From assembly GCA_001785115.1 (NCBI GenBank), contig MFSU01000099.1, forward strand, positions 1 through 32,008: a stretch of DNA of 32,008 nt. The letters run 5' to 3'. The DNA comes from Candidatus Muproteobacteria bacterium RBG_16_65_34. Its GTDB lineage: Bacteria; Pseudomonadota; Gammaproteobacteria; Acidiferrobacterales; Sulfurifustaceae. Shown one piece after another: positions 7,173-18,708 of this stretch. The notes under the pieces are model-generated. The model ran no database searches and was not told the origin of the DNA. It worked only from the letters and a program-made list of their open reading frames with translations. Each line of letters begins with the position of its first letter. Positions within the stretch are counted from its first letter, which is position 1. The position numbers and the translations under genes are program-made.

Positions 7173-8283
7173 ATGCAAGAGCTGAATCCCCTGATTAGCA
7201 AACTCGAAGACCTCAAGACCCGCCTGACGGAAATTCGGGGGGGTCTTTGACTACGACACCAAGCACGAGCGCCTGACCGAGGTCCGGCGCGAGCTCGAAC
7301 AGCCGAATATCTGGGATAATCCCAAGCTTGCCCAGGAGCTGGGACGCGAGCGCGCGCGCCTGGAGGAGGAGCTCGGGCGGCTCGATCGCCTCGACGGCGA
7401 GCTTACTCAGGCGCATGAGCTGCTGGAGCTGGCGCGCGATGAGCAAGACGCCGAGGTGGCGCAATCGGTGGCAGGTGACCTCGATCGCCTGGAGCAGCAA
7501 GTCGCCGAGCTCGAGTTCCAGCAGATGTTCTCGGGCGAGATGGACGCGCATAATGCCTTCGTGGACGTCCAGGCCGGCGCCGGCGGTACCGAGGCCCAGG
7601 ACTGGGCCAACATGCTGCTGCGCATGTACCTCATGTGGGGCGACAAGCGCGGCTTCAAGACCGAGGTGCTCGAGCTTTCGGAAGGTGAGGTGGCGGGCAT
7701 CAAGAGCGCCACGGTGAAGTTCACCGGGCCGTACGCCTACGGGTGGCTGCGCACGGAGTCGGGTGTGCACCGCCTGGTGCGCAAGTCGCCATTCGATGCC
7801 GGGCACCGGCGGCATACCTCATTCGCCTCGGTGTTCGTCTATCCCGAAGTGGACGAGGATATCGCGGTGGAGGTCAATCCGGCCGATCTGCGCGTGGATA
7901 CCTACCGTGCAAGCGGGGCAGGTGGCCAGCACGTGAACCGCACCGACTCCGCGGTGCGTATCACGCATCTGCCGAGCGGGGTTGTGGTCCAGTGCCAGTC
8001 GGACCGCTCGCAGCACCGCAACCGCGCCGAGGCCATGACGATGCTGCGCGCGCGGCTCTACGAGCGCGAGATGAAGGAGCGGCTCAAGGAGAAGCAGAAA
8101 CTCGAGGAGACCAAGGCCGACGTCGAGTGGGGCCACCAGATACGCTCCTATGTCCTCGATCAGTCGCGTATCAAGGACCTGCGCACGGGGGTGGAAGTCG
8201 GCAATCCGGATGCGGTATTGAACGGCGAACTCGACAAGTTCATCGAGGCGAGTCTGCGGGACCCTGCGGTAAACATAAGGTAA
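7173..8283 (+). CDS. prfB: Peptide chain release factor 2 (programmed +1 frameshift)
   Basis: RF2 releases proteins at UGA and UAA stops. The gene is read in two frames: 25 codons from 7173 ([14 protein letters not shown]...), then a +1 shift at CTT-TGA (7245-7250), then 344 codons from 7249, giving about 369 aa (E. coli 365). The stop-recognition tripeptide SPF falls at residues 205-207 and the peptidyl-hydrolysis motif GGQ at 250-252, the same numbers as in E. coli. An in-frame ATG at 7161 is an alternative start; neither has a clear ribosome site. The adjacent lysS, 41 bp downstream, is the usual neighbour. Annotation software that ignores the shift will truncate the protein. Confidence 0.97.
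7237..7251 (+). promoter_or_regulatory. RF2 autoregulatory +1 frameshift site
   Basis: A run of seven G residues (7237-7243) acts as the Shine-Dalgarno-like stimulator, followed by T, CTT and the in-frame stop TGA C. The canonical element is AGGGGGTATCTTTGAC; here the leading A and the TAT spacer are replaced by G's, but the critical CTTTGAC is exact. Low RF2 leaves the UGA unread and allows tRNA-Leu to slip from CTT to TTT, so RF2 controls its own level. Confidence 0.95.
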
Positions 8284-8324
8284 GAAATAAGAACAATGCT
8301 GTAACACTCTGAATATAATAAATA

Positions 8325-9827
<1,503 letters not shown>

Positions 9828-9837
9828 AAAGAAATAG

Positions 9838-9864
9838 ACAGGATTAACAGGATTTACAGGATTA
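9838..9864. repeat. Three tandem 9-bp units ACAGGATTW
   Basis: Three direct ACAGGATTA/T units immediately after the lysS stop. The unit is the same as in the array at 2251-2339, but no inverted half is present. It is followed within 10 bp by a 7-bp class array, so both classes stand side by side here. Confidence 0.85.
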
Positions 9865-9873
9865 GAATCAAAA

Positions 9874-9915
9874 GCTAAAAGCTATAGGCTATAGGCTATA
9901 GGCTAACGGCTAACG
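9874..9915. repeat. Six tandem 7-bp units GCTATAG/GCTAACG
   Basis: Six heptamers in perfect register: GCTAAAA, three GCTATAG, two GCTAACG. They lie between the convergent lysS and HDOD genes and end 5 bp before the HDOD stop. No inverted half is present. Three units are identical, suggesting recent slippage or copying. Confidence 0.88.
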
Positions 9916-9920
9916 GCCTT

Positions 9921-10790
9921 TCATCCCCCCAGCAGCTTCTTGAGATCGGCGAGATCGGTTTTGGTCTCTTCCAGCAGCGCCAGGCTTTCCTCGGGCGTAA
10001 TGCCGATCTTGCCGAACGCGGGCACGCCGCCCCAGTCGACCTGCGCATGGCGGTGGCCGGTGCCGGCGTAGCTCAGGAGGTTCGCCACCATGACCACATC
10101 GACGTAATCCACGGTCGCGCTGTAGCGGCCGAGGTCCTCGTGCTCCGCGGCCACCGCGATGAGCTCCGCGGGGAACTGCCAGGTCTCGAGGATGAGCTTG
10201 CCGATCGAGGTATGCATGTTTTCGATCACCTGGTCGATCGCCTGCTCGTCGTTGGCGAGCTCGGGGAAGTCCTCGACGCGCACGAGCAGCGGAAGCGCTC
10301 CGATGTCGTGCAGCAGCCCCGCGAGCAGCGCCTCATCCGCGGACAGCGAGGTATAACGACGCGCGAGCATGCCGCTGATCGCCGCTACGTTCGTGCCGTG
10401 CAACCAGAGTGTCTGCAAGCGCTTGCGCAGACGCGGGGTCTTGGCCTGGAAGATCTGCTGCATGATGAGGCTCGTGACGAGGTCGCGCACCGTCTTATTG
10501 CCCAGCCGGGTGACCGCAAGCTGCACGCTGTCGATATAGGTGCGCCCGCGGTACAGGGCGCTGTTCGCGACCTGGATCAGGCGCGCGCTTAAGGCCACGT
10601 CCATCGCGATCATGCGCGCGACCTGGGCCGTGGAGGTATTCTCATCCTCCACCGCCTGGCGTACCTTCGTGGCCACCTCCGGCAGGGTGGGGAGCTTCAG
10701 GGCCTTGCTCTTGAGATCTTCCAGAACGACCGCAATGAAGCGATCGACGATATCGGGCGCGGCCGCCGGCAGTGCCTTGGGTTGATTCAC
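9921..10790 (-). CDS. HDOD domain-containing signalling protein
   Basis: A 289-aa protein whose residues about 35-230 form an HDOD domain (KLPTLPEVATKVRQAVEDEN, then LSARLIQVANSALYRG, then AVTRLGNKTVRDLV and AGLLHDIGALPLL). HDOD proteins are found in bacterial signal transduction, often in stress, motility or c-di-GMP networks, and usually lack proven phosphohydrolase activity. There is no receiver, PAS or EAL domain attached. The start is a GTG with an AGAGGGG box close upstream. It stands divergent from miaA across a 107-bp gap, with a TATAAC box on the minus strand as a possible -10. Confidence 0.92.
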   Translation of the reverse strand: MNQPKALPAAAPDIVDRFIAVVLEDLKSKALKLPTLPEVATKVRQAVEDENTSTAQVARMIAMDVALSARLIQVANSALYRGRTYIDSVQLAVTRLGNKTVRDLVTSLIMQQIFQAKTPRLRKRLQTLWLHGTNVAAISGMLARRYTSLSADEALLAGLLHDIGALPLLVRVEDFPELANDEQAIDQVIENMHTSIGKLILETWQFPAELIAVAAEHEDLGRYSATVDYVDVVMVANLLSYAGTGHRHAQVDWGGVPAFGKIGITPEESLALLEETKTDLADLKKLLGG

Positions 10791-10897
10791 GACCCCTCTT
10801 GCAGATGTGCGGGTTATAGAGATGATGATAGACCATGGTTGCCCCCGTGCCCCGGGATTCCGGCGCCGTCCGCGCGCGTGGTGGCATATTTATTGGC

Positions 10898-11860
10898 ATG
10901 GGTAACGAAGCGACATTGAGTCCGGCGATTTTTCTCATGGGGCCGACCGCCACCGGCAAGAGCGCGCTTGCGCTCGCCCTGCACGAGCGACTGCCGGTGG
11001 AGATCGTGAGCGTCGACTCCTCCCAGGTCTACCGCGGGATGGATATCGGCACCGCCAAGCCCACGCCCGAGGAGCGGCTGCGCGCCCCGCACCGGCTGAT
11101 CGACATCCGCGACCCGGCCGAGCGCTATTCCGCCGCCGAGTTCTGCGCCGACGCGCTGCGGGAGATGGCGGAGATTTCGCGCCGCGGCCGCATCCCGCTG
11201 CTCGTGGGCGGGACAATGTTCTATTTTCGCGCGCTGGAATACGGGCTTTCGGAGTTGCCTTCGGCCGACGTCGAGGTGCGGGCGCGCCTGAGCGCGGAGG
11301 GCGCGCGCCGCGGGTGGCCCGCGCTGCACGCGCGCCTGGCGGCGTTCGATCCGGAGACCGCGGCGCGCTTAAGCCCCAACGATGCGCAACGCATCCAACG
11401 CGCGCTCGAAATCCATGAGCTTACCGGTCAGCCGCCGAGCGCGGTTAAGCGCATGCAAACACGCGCCGTTTTCCCCTATCGTGCCGTGAAGATTGCGCTG
11501 GCTTCGGAGCGCCCGGTACTGCATGCGCGTATCGCAGAGCGATTCCACGTCATGCTCGAACTGGGATTGGTCGCGGAGGTCGAAGGGTTGACCCGGCGGG
11601 GCGATCTCAGTCCCGAGATGCCTTCCATGCGCACCGTCGGCTATCGGCAGGCATGGAAATACTTGACTGGAGATATCAACTATAATCAAATGGTTGAACA
11701 GGCCATCGCCGCGACGCGGCAACTCGCGAAGCGCCAGATGACCTGGCTGCGCGGTTACGAGGGAGTTCGGTTTCTCGACGCCGCCGCAGGGCTGTCGGTG
11801 GACGCGTGCCTGGAGTTTTTGAGGCGGGAAGGCGTGTTGCCGTCTGAACTGAGGTTATAA
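10898..11860 (+). CDS. miaA: tRNA dimethylallyltransferase
   Basis: A 320-aa MiaA that transfers a dimethylallyl group to A37 of tRNAs reading U-starting codons. The P-loop GPTATGKS is at residues 15-22, followed by [19 protein letters not shown], the substrate loop [10 protein letters not shown] and [12 protein letters not shown]. The C-terminal [14 protein letters not shown] motif is complete. I start it at [16 protein letters not shown], which fits the family; the frame remains open 21 codons upstream. It is the first gene of the conserved miaA-hfq-hflX-hflK-hflC cluster; hfq follows after 73 bp. Confidence 0.96.
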   Translation: MGNEATLSPAIFLMGPTATGKSALALALHERLPVEIVSVDSSQVYRGMDIGTAKPTPEERLRAPHRLIDIRDPAERYSAAEFCADALREMAEISRRGRIPLLVGGTMFYFRALEYGLSELPSADVEVRARLSAEGARRGWPALHARLAAFDPETAARLSPNDAQRIQRALEIHELTGQPPSAVKRMQTRAVFPYRAVKIALASERPVLHARIAERFHVMLELGLVAEVEGLTRRGDLSPEMPSMRTVGYRQAWKYLTGDINYNQMVEQAIAATRQLAKRQMTWLRGYEGVRFLDAAAGLSVDACLEFLRREGVLPSELRL

Positions 11861-11861
11861 T
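11834..11861 (+). promoter_or_regulatory. Possible internal promoter for hfq
   Basis: A perfect TATAAT (11856-11861) overlaps the miaA stop codon, 72 bp before the hfq ATG. A GTGTTG hexamer (11834-11839) lies 16 bp upstream as a weak -35. In E. coli hfq is also served by promoters inside miaA, so an internal start is plausible; the -35 is weak and no experiment is implied. Confidence 0.4.
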
Positions 11862-11933
11862 TAAAACGACGTGGGTAGTAACGATAACGCAGCAAACGAT
11901 CGTAAAACGAACATAAAAAGCAGGAGAACTCTC

Positions 11934-12200
11934 ATGAGCCAGCAAAAGGGGCAAGCGCTACAAGACCCTTTCCTTAATGTCTTGCGCAAGGAGCACGTCC
12001 CGGTATCCATCTTTTTGGTCAATGGCATCAAGTTACAGGGGCAGATCGAGTCCTTTGACCAGTTCGTGGTGCTGCTCAAGAATTCGGTGAGCCAGATGAT
12101 CTACAAGCACGCGATTTCGACGGTTGTGCCCAGCCGCCCCGTAAAATTTCACATTGAGAACTCCGACGTCGATACCACCAAAGGACCCGGAAACGAATAG
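11934..12200 (+). CDS. hfq: RNA chaperone Hfq
   Basis: An 88-aa Hfq, the hexameric Sm-like protein that pairs small RNAs with mRNAs. The Sm1 motif region [20 protein letters not shown] and [19 protein letters not shown] is nearly the textbook sequence, and Sm2 has the YKHAIS core followed by TVVPSRPV. The C-terminal tail is short (about 20 residues), as in many non-enteric gammaproteobacteria. An AGGAG ribosome site is 7 nt upstream. The 3' end overlaps the likely start of hflX. Confidence 0.98.
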   Translation: MSQQKGQALQDPFLNVLRKEHVPVSIFLVNGIKLQGQIESFDQFVVLLKNSVSQMIYKHAISTVVPSRPVKFHIENSDVDTTKGPGNE

Positions 12201-13533
12201 TTTCCCGCCCGCAGCCGCGCGCGGCCCATCCCCCCGCAGGGAGCGCGCGTTACTGGTGCACCTGCGTCTGTCCGGGAAGGCCGACCAGGAGGACGTCGAG
12301 GAACTCAGGCTGCTGGCGGAATCCGCCGGCGCCGAGGTCTGTGAGACGATCACCGGCAGCCGCGACCGGCCGGACGCGGCCACGTTCGTCGGCAAAGGCA
12401 AGGCGCAGGAGATTCAACTCGCGGCGGCGCGCCACGGTGCGCAGCTCGCGCTCGTCAATCATGCGCTTACTCCGTCGCAGGAGCGCAACCTCGAGAAGGC
12501 CGTGGGTTGCCGGGTGCTTGACCGCACGGGGCTCATCCTCGATATCTTCGCCCAGCGCGCCCGTTCGGCCGAGGGCAAGCTGCAGGTCGAGCTCGCTCAG
12601 CTCGAGCACCTGTCCACGCGCCTGATCCGCGGCTGGACCCACCTGGAGCGGCAGAAGGGCGGCATCGGCCTGCGCGGTCCCGGCGAGACTCAGCTCGAAG
12701 TGGACCGGCGACTGATCCGCGACCGCATCAAAAAGCTCCATGAGCGGCTGGCGCGGGTCAGTACCCAGCGGCGCAACCGCCGCAAGGCGCGTCTCAAGGT
12801 CCCGATCCCGACGGCGTCGCTCGTGGGCTACACCAATGCCGGCAAGTCCTCGCTCTTCAACCGCCTGACCGCGGCCTCGGTCTATAGCGCCGATCAGCTT
12901 TTCGCGACGCTCGATCCCACCATGCGCCGGCTCGAGCTGCCGGGCAACCTCGCGGTGATCCTCGCCGACACCGTCGGTTTCATCCGCCACCTGCCGCACG
13001 ACCTCGTGGAGGCGTTCAAATCGACCCTGGAGGAGGTGGCCGAGGCGAGCCTGCTGCTGCACGTGGTGGATTCGAGCAGCCCCGAGCGGCTCGAGCAGAT
13101 CGAGCAGGTGAACCGCGTGCTCTCCGAGATTCATGCGGAGGCGATCCCGCAGATTCTGGTGTTCAACAAGATCGATCTCACAGGCGAGCGGCCGCGCATC
13201 GAGCGCGACGCCTCCGGCCGCACGCGCGTATGGCTTTCCGCCAAGACCGGCGCGGGCGTGGAGCTTTTGATCGAGGTGCTGACGCAGCATTACCGCCGGA
13301 AGTTGCAGCGCCTGCGCCTGAGGTTGCCGCCGCAGGCCGGGCGGCTGCGCGCGCTGCTCTACGAACGCGCCGAGGTGCTGCGCGAGACCCTGCTCGACTC
13401 CGGCGAGTGCGAGATCGAGGCGGCGTTCGATCCGGACCGGCTGGCCTGGTTCACGCGCCAGCCGGATTTTCATGCGGAATATCTGCTGCCCGATGAGCAA
13501 CGCGTCCTTGCTCCCACCGGGTCCTGCCCCTAA
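12154..13533 (+). CDS. hflX: Ribosome-rescue GTPase HflX
   Basis: A GTPase that splits or rescues stalled ribosomes, especially after heat stress. The N-terminal HflX domain carries [20 protein letters not shown], the coiled linker has [20 protein letters not shown], and the G domain has Walker A GYTNAGKS (about 225-232), DTVG (272-275) and NKID. The start is uncertain: the frame extends by a TTG at 12154 that overlaps hfq by 47 nt and adds about 30 low-complexity residues before the family homology ([13 protein letters not shown]). No clear ATG exists; a GTG at 12256 lies just inside the conserved region. Gene order hfq-hflX-hflK is conserved. Confidence 0.94.
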   Translation: MRTPTSIPPKDPETNSFPPAAARGPSPRRERALLVHLRLSGKADQEDVEELRLLAESAGAEVCETITGSRDRPDAATFVGKGKAQEIQLAAARHGAQLALVNHALTPSQERNLEKAVGCRVLDRTGLILDIFAQRARSAEGKLQVELAQLEHLSTRLIRGWTHLERQKGGIGLRGPGETQLEVDRRLIRDRIKKLHERLARVSTQRRNRRKARLKVPIPTASLVGYTNAGKSSLFNRLTAASVYSADQLFATLDPTMRRLELPGNLAVILADTVGFIRHLPHDLVEAFKSTLEEVAEASLLLHVVDSSSPERLEQIEQVNRVLSEIHAEAIPQILVFNKIDLTGERPRIERDASGRTRVWLSAKTGAGVELLIEVLTQHYRRKLQRLRLRLPPQAGRLRALLYERAEVLRETLLDSGECEIEAAFDPDRLAWFTRQPDFHAEYLLPDEQRVLAPTGSCP

Positions 13534-13581
13534 AATGCCGCCTTCGCGGTCCTATCCAGAATTTAGAAGAAGGAGCTTTTT

Positions 13582-14796
13582 GTGGCGTGGAATGAACCGG
13601 GCAAGCCCGGGGACAAAGACCCCTGGGGCCAGCGCAGAAAATCCGCGGGCCAGCCCGACCTCGATCAGATCGTCCGGAACATCCAGGACAAGCTGCGCGC
13701 GCTGTTCGGCGGCCGCAAGGGCGGTGGCGACGGCGGCGGCTTTGCCTCCGGAACCGCGGGCGGTTTCGGGCTTGGGCTCATTGTCGCCGTCGTTCTGGCG
13801 TTGTGGCTCCTGAGCGGATTCTACGTCGTGCAGCAAGGCGAGCGTGGCGTGGTGCTGCGTTTCGGCAAGAAATCCGAGATCACCGAGGCCGGCCTGCGCT
13901 GGCACCTGCCCTATCCCGTCGAGAAGGTGGACAAGGTGAATGTGGAGAAGGTCTCGACGTTCGAGATCGGATACCGCTCCAATCTGCGCTCCAGCGGCAA
14001 GACCAAGATGCCCAAGGAAGGGCTGATGCTCACCGAGGACGAGAACATCATCGACATCGAGTTCGCCGTGCAGTACAAAATCAAGGATGCGAGCAACTAT
14101 CTCTTCAGCGTCCGCGACCCCGAGACCACCATCGCCCAGGCGACCGAATCCGCGGTGCGTGAGGTCGTGGGCAAGAACCCGCTCGACTTCGTGTTTACCG
14201 AGGGCCGCGACCAGGTGAACCAGAGCGCCCGCGAGCTGTTGCAGCAGATTCTCGACCGCTATCAGATCGGCATCCAGATCGTGACGGTGGAGATGCAGCG
14301 CGCGCAGCCGCCGGAGGAGGTGAAGGCCTCCTTCGACGACGCCGTGAAGGCGCGCGAGGACGAGCAGCGCTTGAAGAACGAGGCCGAGGCCTACGCCAAT
14401 GACGTCATCCCGCGCGCGCGCGGCGGCGCGTCGCGCCTGATGCAGGAGGCCGAGGGCTACAAGGCGAGCTCGATCGCCCGCGCCGACGGCGACGCGCGGC
14501 GATTCAGCGCGATCGCCAATGAATACGTGAAGGCGCCGGCGGTGACACGCGAGCGCCTCTACATCGAGACCATGGAGCAGGTGTTCTCGAACACCACCAA
14601 AATATTCGTCGACCAGAAGGCGGGCGGGAACATCCTGTACCTGCCGCTCGACAAGCTTATGGCGGCCCCGGAAACCGCGGCCAGGGCGGCGGAACCCCCG
14701 GCCACCGCGGCGGAGTCCGAGGGCGCGTCCACGCGCGGTAACGATGCGGCGCGCGGGCGTTCGGACCAGTCGCGCCGGCGTGGGGGCGGTCAATGA
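13582..14796 (+). CDS. hflK: FtsH protease modulator HflK
   Basis: A 404-aa SPFH/stomatin-type membrane protein that forms the HflKC cage around FtsH. The N-terminus is MAWNEPGKPGDKDPWGQR with a Gly-rich stretch, followed by one membrane helix near residues 62-84 and a periplasmic band-7 domain (VVQQGERGVVLRFGKK). A helical region with EDEQRLKNEAEAYANDVIP follows. It starts at GTG with a perfect AAGGAG box; this gives the standard MAWNEPG start. The C-terminal 50 residues are Ala/Arg-rich. Its stop overlaps the hflC ATG (ATGA), so the two are translationally coupled. Confidence 0.97.
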   Translation: MAWNEPGKPGDKDPWGQRRKSAGQPDLDQIVRNIQDKLRALFGGRKGGGDGGGFASGTAGGFGLGLIVAVVLALWLLSGFYVVQQGERGVVLRFGKKSEITEAGLRWHLPYPVEKVDKVNVEKVSTFEIGYRSNLRSSGKTKMPKEGLMLTEDENIIDIEFAVQYKIKDASNYLFSVRDPETTIAQATESAVREVVGKNPLDFVFTEGRDQVNQSARELLQQILDRYQIGIQIVTVEMQRAQPPEEVKASFDDAVKAREDEQRLKNEAEAYANDVIPRARGGASRLMQEAEGYKASSIARADGDARRFSAIANEYVKAPAVTRERLYIETMEQVFSNTTKIFVDQKAGGNILYLPLDKLMAAPETAARAAEPPATAAESEGASTRGNDAARGRSDQSRRRGGGQ

Positions 14797-15662
14797 ACCA
14801 GACCAAGCTCCTCGCCCTTTTGGGTATCGGTCTGCTCGTCGTGGTGGCGGTGGGATCCACCGTCTACACCGTGCGCGAGGGACAGAAGGTCATCGTCGTG
14901 CGCTTCGGCCAGGTGCTGCGGTACGACGAGGGGCCGGGCCTGCACGTGAAGACCCCGTTCCTCGACGAGGCGCGCTACTTCGATGCGCGCATCCTCACGA
15001 TGGATTCCGATCCGCAGCCGTTCCTGACCAAGGAAAAGAAATATGTGCTCGTGGATTCGTTCGTAAAGTGGCGCATTTCCGACGCCCTCAAATACTATCT
15101 GACGGTCGGTGGACAGGAATTTGACGCCCGGCGGCGCCTGGAGCAGATCGTGAACAGCGGGCTGCGCGACGAATTCGGCAAGCGCACGGTGAAAAGCGTG
15201 ATCTCCTCCGAGCGCAGCAAGATCATGCAGATACTCACCGAGAATACCGACCGGGAGGCGCACAAGTTCGGCATCGAGGTCGTGGACGTGCGCATCCAGC
15301 GCGTCGATCTGCCCGATGAGGTGAGCCAGTCGGTGTACCAGCGCATGAAGGCCGAGCGCTCGCGCGTCGCCAACGAGCTGCGCGCCCAGGGTGCGGAGGT
15401 GGCGGAGAAGATCCGAGCCGAGGCCGAGCGCAAGCGCGATATCCTGCTCGCCGACGCCTACCGCCAGGCCGAACGCATCCGCGGCGAGGGCGACGCCCGC
15501 GCCACCGCGATCTACGCCGACTCCTACAACAAGGCGCCGGAGTTCTATTCGCTCTACCGCAGCCTCAACGCCTACAAGGAAAGCTTCCGGAAAAAGGACG
15601 ACATCCTGATCGTCGATCCCAGTTCGGATTTCTTCCGTTACATGAAGAAACCCGGGCGGTAG
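14793..15662 (+). CDS. hflC: FtsH protease modulator HflC
   Basis: A 289-aa partner of HflK in the inner-membrane complex that controls FtsH. One N-terminal membrane helix (residues about 6-26) is followed by the SPFH domain with VREGQKVIVVRFGQVL and GPGLHVKTPFLDEARYFDAR, then a long helical part with RMKAERSRVANELRAQGAE and the motif KAPEFYSLYRSLNAY near the end. The length is typical. The ATG lies inside the hflK stop codon. A small DUF2065 gene follows after 13 bp. Confidence 0.97.
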   Translation: MNQTKLLALLGIGLLVVVAVGSTVYTVREGQKVIVVRFGQVLRYDEGPGLHVKTPFLDEARYFDARILTMDSDPQPFLTKEKKYVLVDSFVKWRISDALKYYLTVGGQEFDARRRLEQIVNSGLRDEFGKRTVKSVISSERSKIMQILTENTDREAHKFGIEVVDVRIQRVDLPDEVSQSVYQRMKAERSRVANELRAQGAEVAEKIRAEAERKRDILLADAYRQAERIRGEGDARATAIYADSYNKAPEFYSLYRSLNAYKESFRKKDDILIVDPSSDFFRYMKKPGR

Positions 15663-15675
15663 GCGCCGGCCCCGC

Positions 15676-15861
15676 ATGTCGCATGACCTCGGCGTCGCGC
15701 TGGCGTTGCTCCTGGTGCTGGAGGGCATCCTGCCGTTTCTCAACCCCGCCGGCCTCAGAAAGACCCTCGAGACGATCCAGGGTCTGAACGACGGCCAGTT
15801 GCGTTTCGCGGGCCTGAGCTCCATGTTGCTTGGGCTCGTGCTGCTCTATATCCTGCGCTGA
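15676..15861 (+). CDS. DUF2065 (YjeT-like) small membrane protein
   Basis: A 61-aa protein with two membrane helices: residues about 4-23 (LGVALALLLVLEGILPFL) and 42-60 (FAGLSSMLLGLVLLYIL). The middle NPAGLRKTLETIQGLNDGQLR is the hallmark of DUF2065, the family of E. coli YjeT, which also lies between hflC and purA. Function is unknown; the position suggests a tie to the HflKC/FtsH membrane complex but that is inference. Confidence 0.9.
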   Translation: MSHDLGVALALLLVLEGILPFLNPAGLRKTLETIQGLNDGQLRFAGLSSMLLGLVLLYILR

Positions 15862-15886
15862 TCGGCACATCCTGAATACCCGACTC

Positions 15887-17074
15887 ATGTCCGCCAAAGA
15901 CCGCTGGCTGCTGCCCGATGGCATCGAGGAGATCCTGCCCGCGGAGGCGCGCAGGCTCGAGGCCCTGCGCCGCGGTATCCTCGATCTGTTCGCCGCCTGC
16001 GGCTACGAGCTCGTGATGCCGCCGCTCATCGAGTATCTCGATTCCCTGCAGATCGGCGCGGCGCGCGATCTCGATCTGCAGACCTTCAAGCTTACCGACC
16101 AGCTCACCGGGCGGCTCATGGGTGTGCGGCCCGACATGACACCACAGGCGGCGCGCATCGACGCGCATTACTTGAAACGCAACACCCCGGTGCGGCTGTG
16201 TTATATCGGCTCGGTGCTGCACACGCGCCCGGATGAGTTCGGCGGCTCGCGGCCGTTACAGCTCGGCGCGGAGCTCTTCGGGCACGCCGGTCCCGAGAGC
16301 GATGCCGAGGTCTTGGGCCTTATGGCGGCCAGCCTCGATCTGGCCGGTATCGGTGACGTACACATCGATCTCGGGCACGTGGGCATATTCCGCGGGCTGG
16401 CCGCCGGGGCGCGCCTCGCCCCGGAGCTTGAGGCGAATCTCTTCGATGCCTTGCAGCGCAAGGCGCGCACCGAGGTCGAGGCGCTGCTCGCGGCGTCCGC
16501 GATCGCGCCGGCGCTGCGGCCGATGCTGCTCGGGTTGCTCGATTTAAGCGGCGGCGTGGACGTGCTCGCCGAGGCGCAGACGCGCCTCGGCGGCGCGCCC
16601 GAGCCGGTGCACCGGGCGTTGCAGGATCTACAACGCGTGGCGGAGCTTGTGCGTCGTCAGCCGAATGCGCCGACGCTCTACGTCGACCTTGCGGAGCTTT
16701 CCGGTTACCACTACTACACCGGGGTGGTGTTCTCCGCGTTCGTGCCGGGGCACGGGCGCGCGATCGCCAAGGGCGGACGCTACGACGGCATCGGGCGCGC
16801 CTTCGGGCGCGCGCGCGCCGCCACCGGCTTCGGCGCGGACCTGCGCCAGTGGCTGCGGCTTTCCGCGGGGCCGGAGATTCCGTTGACCGGCATCCTCGCG
16901 CCGGCCGAGGACGATGCGCCGCTGCGCGCGGAGATCGCGCGCCTGCGCGCGGCGGGCGAACGTGTCGTGGCGCGCCTGCCGGACGATGGGGCAAAAGCGG
17001 CCGACTACGGCTGCGACCGGGCGCTGGTCAAAAAGAACGGGCGCTGGATAGTCGAAAATTTAAAAAATTCATGA
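15887..17074 (+). CDS. hisZ: ATP phosphoribosyltransferase regulatory subunit HisZ
   Basis: A 395-aa paralogue of histidyl-tRNA synthetase that activates the short-form HisG at the first step of histidine synthesis. Class II core motifs are seen: LFAACGYELVMPPLIEYLDS, the motif-2-like region YIGSVLHTRPDEFGGSRPLQ and LSGYHYYTGVVFSAFVPG. The C-terminal anticodon-binding domain of true HisRS is lacking, which separates it from hisS. The start MSAKDRWLLPDGIEEILP fits the family; the longer open frame overlaps the previous gene. In pseudomonads hisZ also sits between hflC and purA. hisG is not in this window. Confidence 0.95.
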   Translation: MSAKDRWLLPDGIEEILPAEARRLEALRRGILDLFAACGYELVMPPLIEYLDSLQIGAARDLDLQTFKLTDQLTGRLMGVRPDMTPQAARIDAHYLKRNTPVRLCYIGSVLHTRPDEFGGSRPLQLGAELFGHAGPESDAEVLGLMAASLDLAGIGDVHIDLGHVGIFRGLAAGARLAPELEANLFDALQRKARTEVEALLAASAIAPALRPMLLGLLDLSGGVDVLAEAQTRLGGAPEPVHRALQDLQRVAELVRRQPNAPTLYVDLAELSGYHYYTGVVFSAFVPGHGRAIAKGGRYDGIGRAFGRARAATGFGADLRQWLRLSAGPEIPLTGILAPAEDDAPLRAEIARLRAAGERVVARLPDDGAKAADYGCDRALVKKNGRWIVENLKNS

Positions 17075-17162
17075 AACCGCAGATGAACGCCGATAGACGC
17101 AGATTTTGCAGGCAAGCGGCTTTTGGTTTTTATCGGCGTTCATCCGCGTTCATCCGCGGTTC
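17075..17162. repeat. 10-bp unit array around CGCAGATGAA, inverted halves
   Basis: A left arm with GATGAACGCC and GATAGACGCAGA units (17075-17104) is matched by a right arm of CGGCGTTCAT and CCGCGTTCAT units (17131-17162). The arms are close reverse complements separated by about 26 bp. The element begins directly after the hisZ stop and ends about 30 bp before the purA start, so it may form a hairpin in the hisZ-purA transcript. Confidence 0.85.
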
Positions 17163-17185
17163 CGGTTTTCTTTAGAGATTTTTAG

Positions 17186-18487
<1,302 letters not shown>

Positions 18488-18491
18488 AGAG

Positions 18492-18547
18492 TTTCAAGTT
18501 CCAAGTTCAAAGTTCCAAGTTAAAACTTTAAACTTGAAACTTGGAAC
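18492..18547. repeat. Eight tandem 7-bp units, self-complementary (TTCCAAG / TTGGAAC)
   Basis: Eight heptamers in unbroken register: four of TTCCAAG type, then four of TTTAAAC/TTGGAAC type that are the reverse complement of the first set. The whole 56 bp is thus one palindrome made only of 7-bp steps. It lies between the purA stop and the 3' end of the minus-strand tRNA-Leu, where it could end transcripts from both sides although it has no long T run. Confidence 0.9.
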
Positions 18548-18556
18548 TGGAAGTGT

Positions 18557-18641
18557 TGGTACCGAGGAGAGGACTTGAACCTCCACGGGTCGCCCCACTA
18601 GAACCTGAATCTAGCGCGTCTACCAATTCCGCCACCCCGGC
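18557..18641 (-). tRNA. tRNA-Leu (anticodon CAG)
   Basis: On the minus strand an 85-nt class II tRNA. The acceptor stem starts GCCGGGG, the D arm reads TGGCGGAATTGGTAGACGCG (a leucine hallmark), the anticodon loop TTCAGGT between CTAGA and TCTAG gives anticodon CAG, a long variable arm follows, and the T loop is GTTCAAGTC. The 3' CCA is encoded. Two G-U pairs are needed in the acceptor stem, including G1-U72. It reads CUG codons, the commonest leucine codon in the neighbouring genes, and lies opposite to purA and rnr. Confidence 0.96.
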
Positions 18642-18708
18642 ATCGAAGAACCCGTAATAATGATACGGGACCCGACAGGACGGCGCACTTTACCGAGAGA
18701 CCCAAAAC

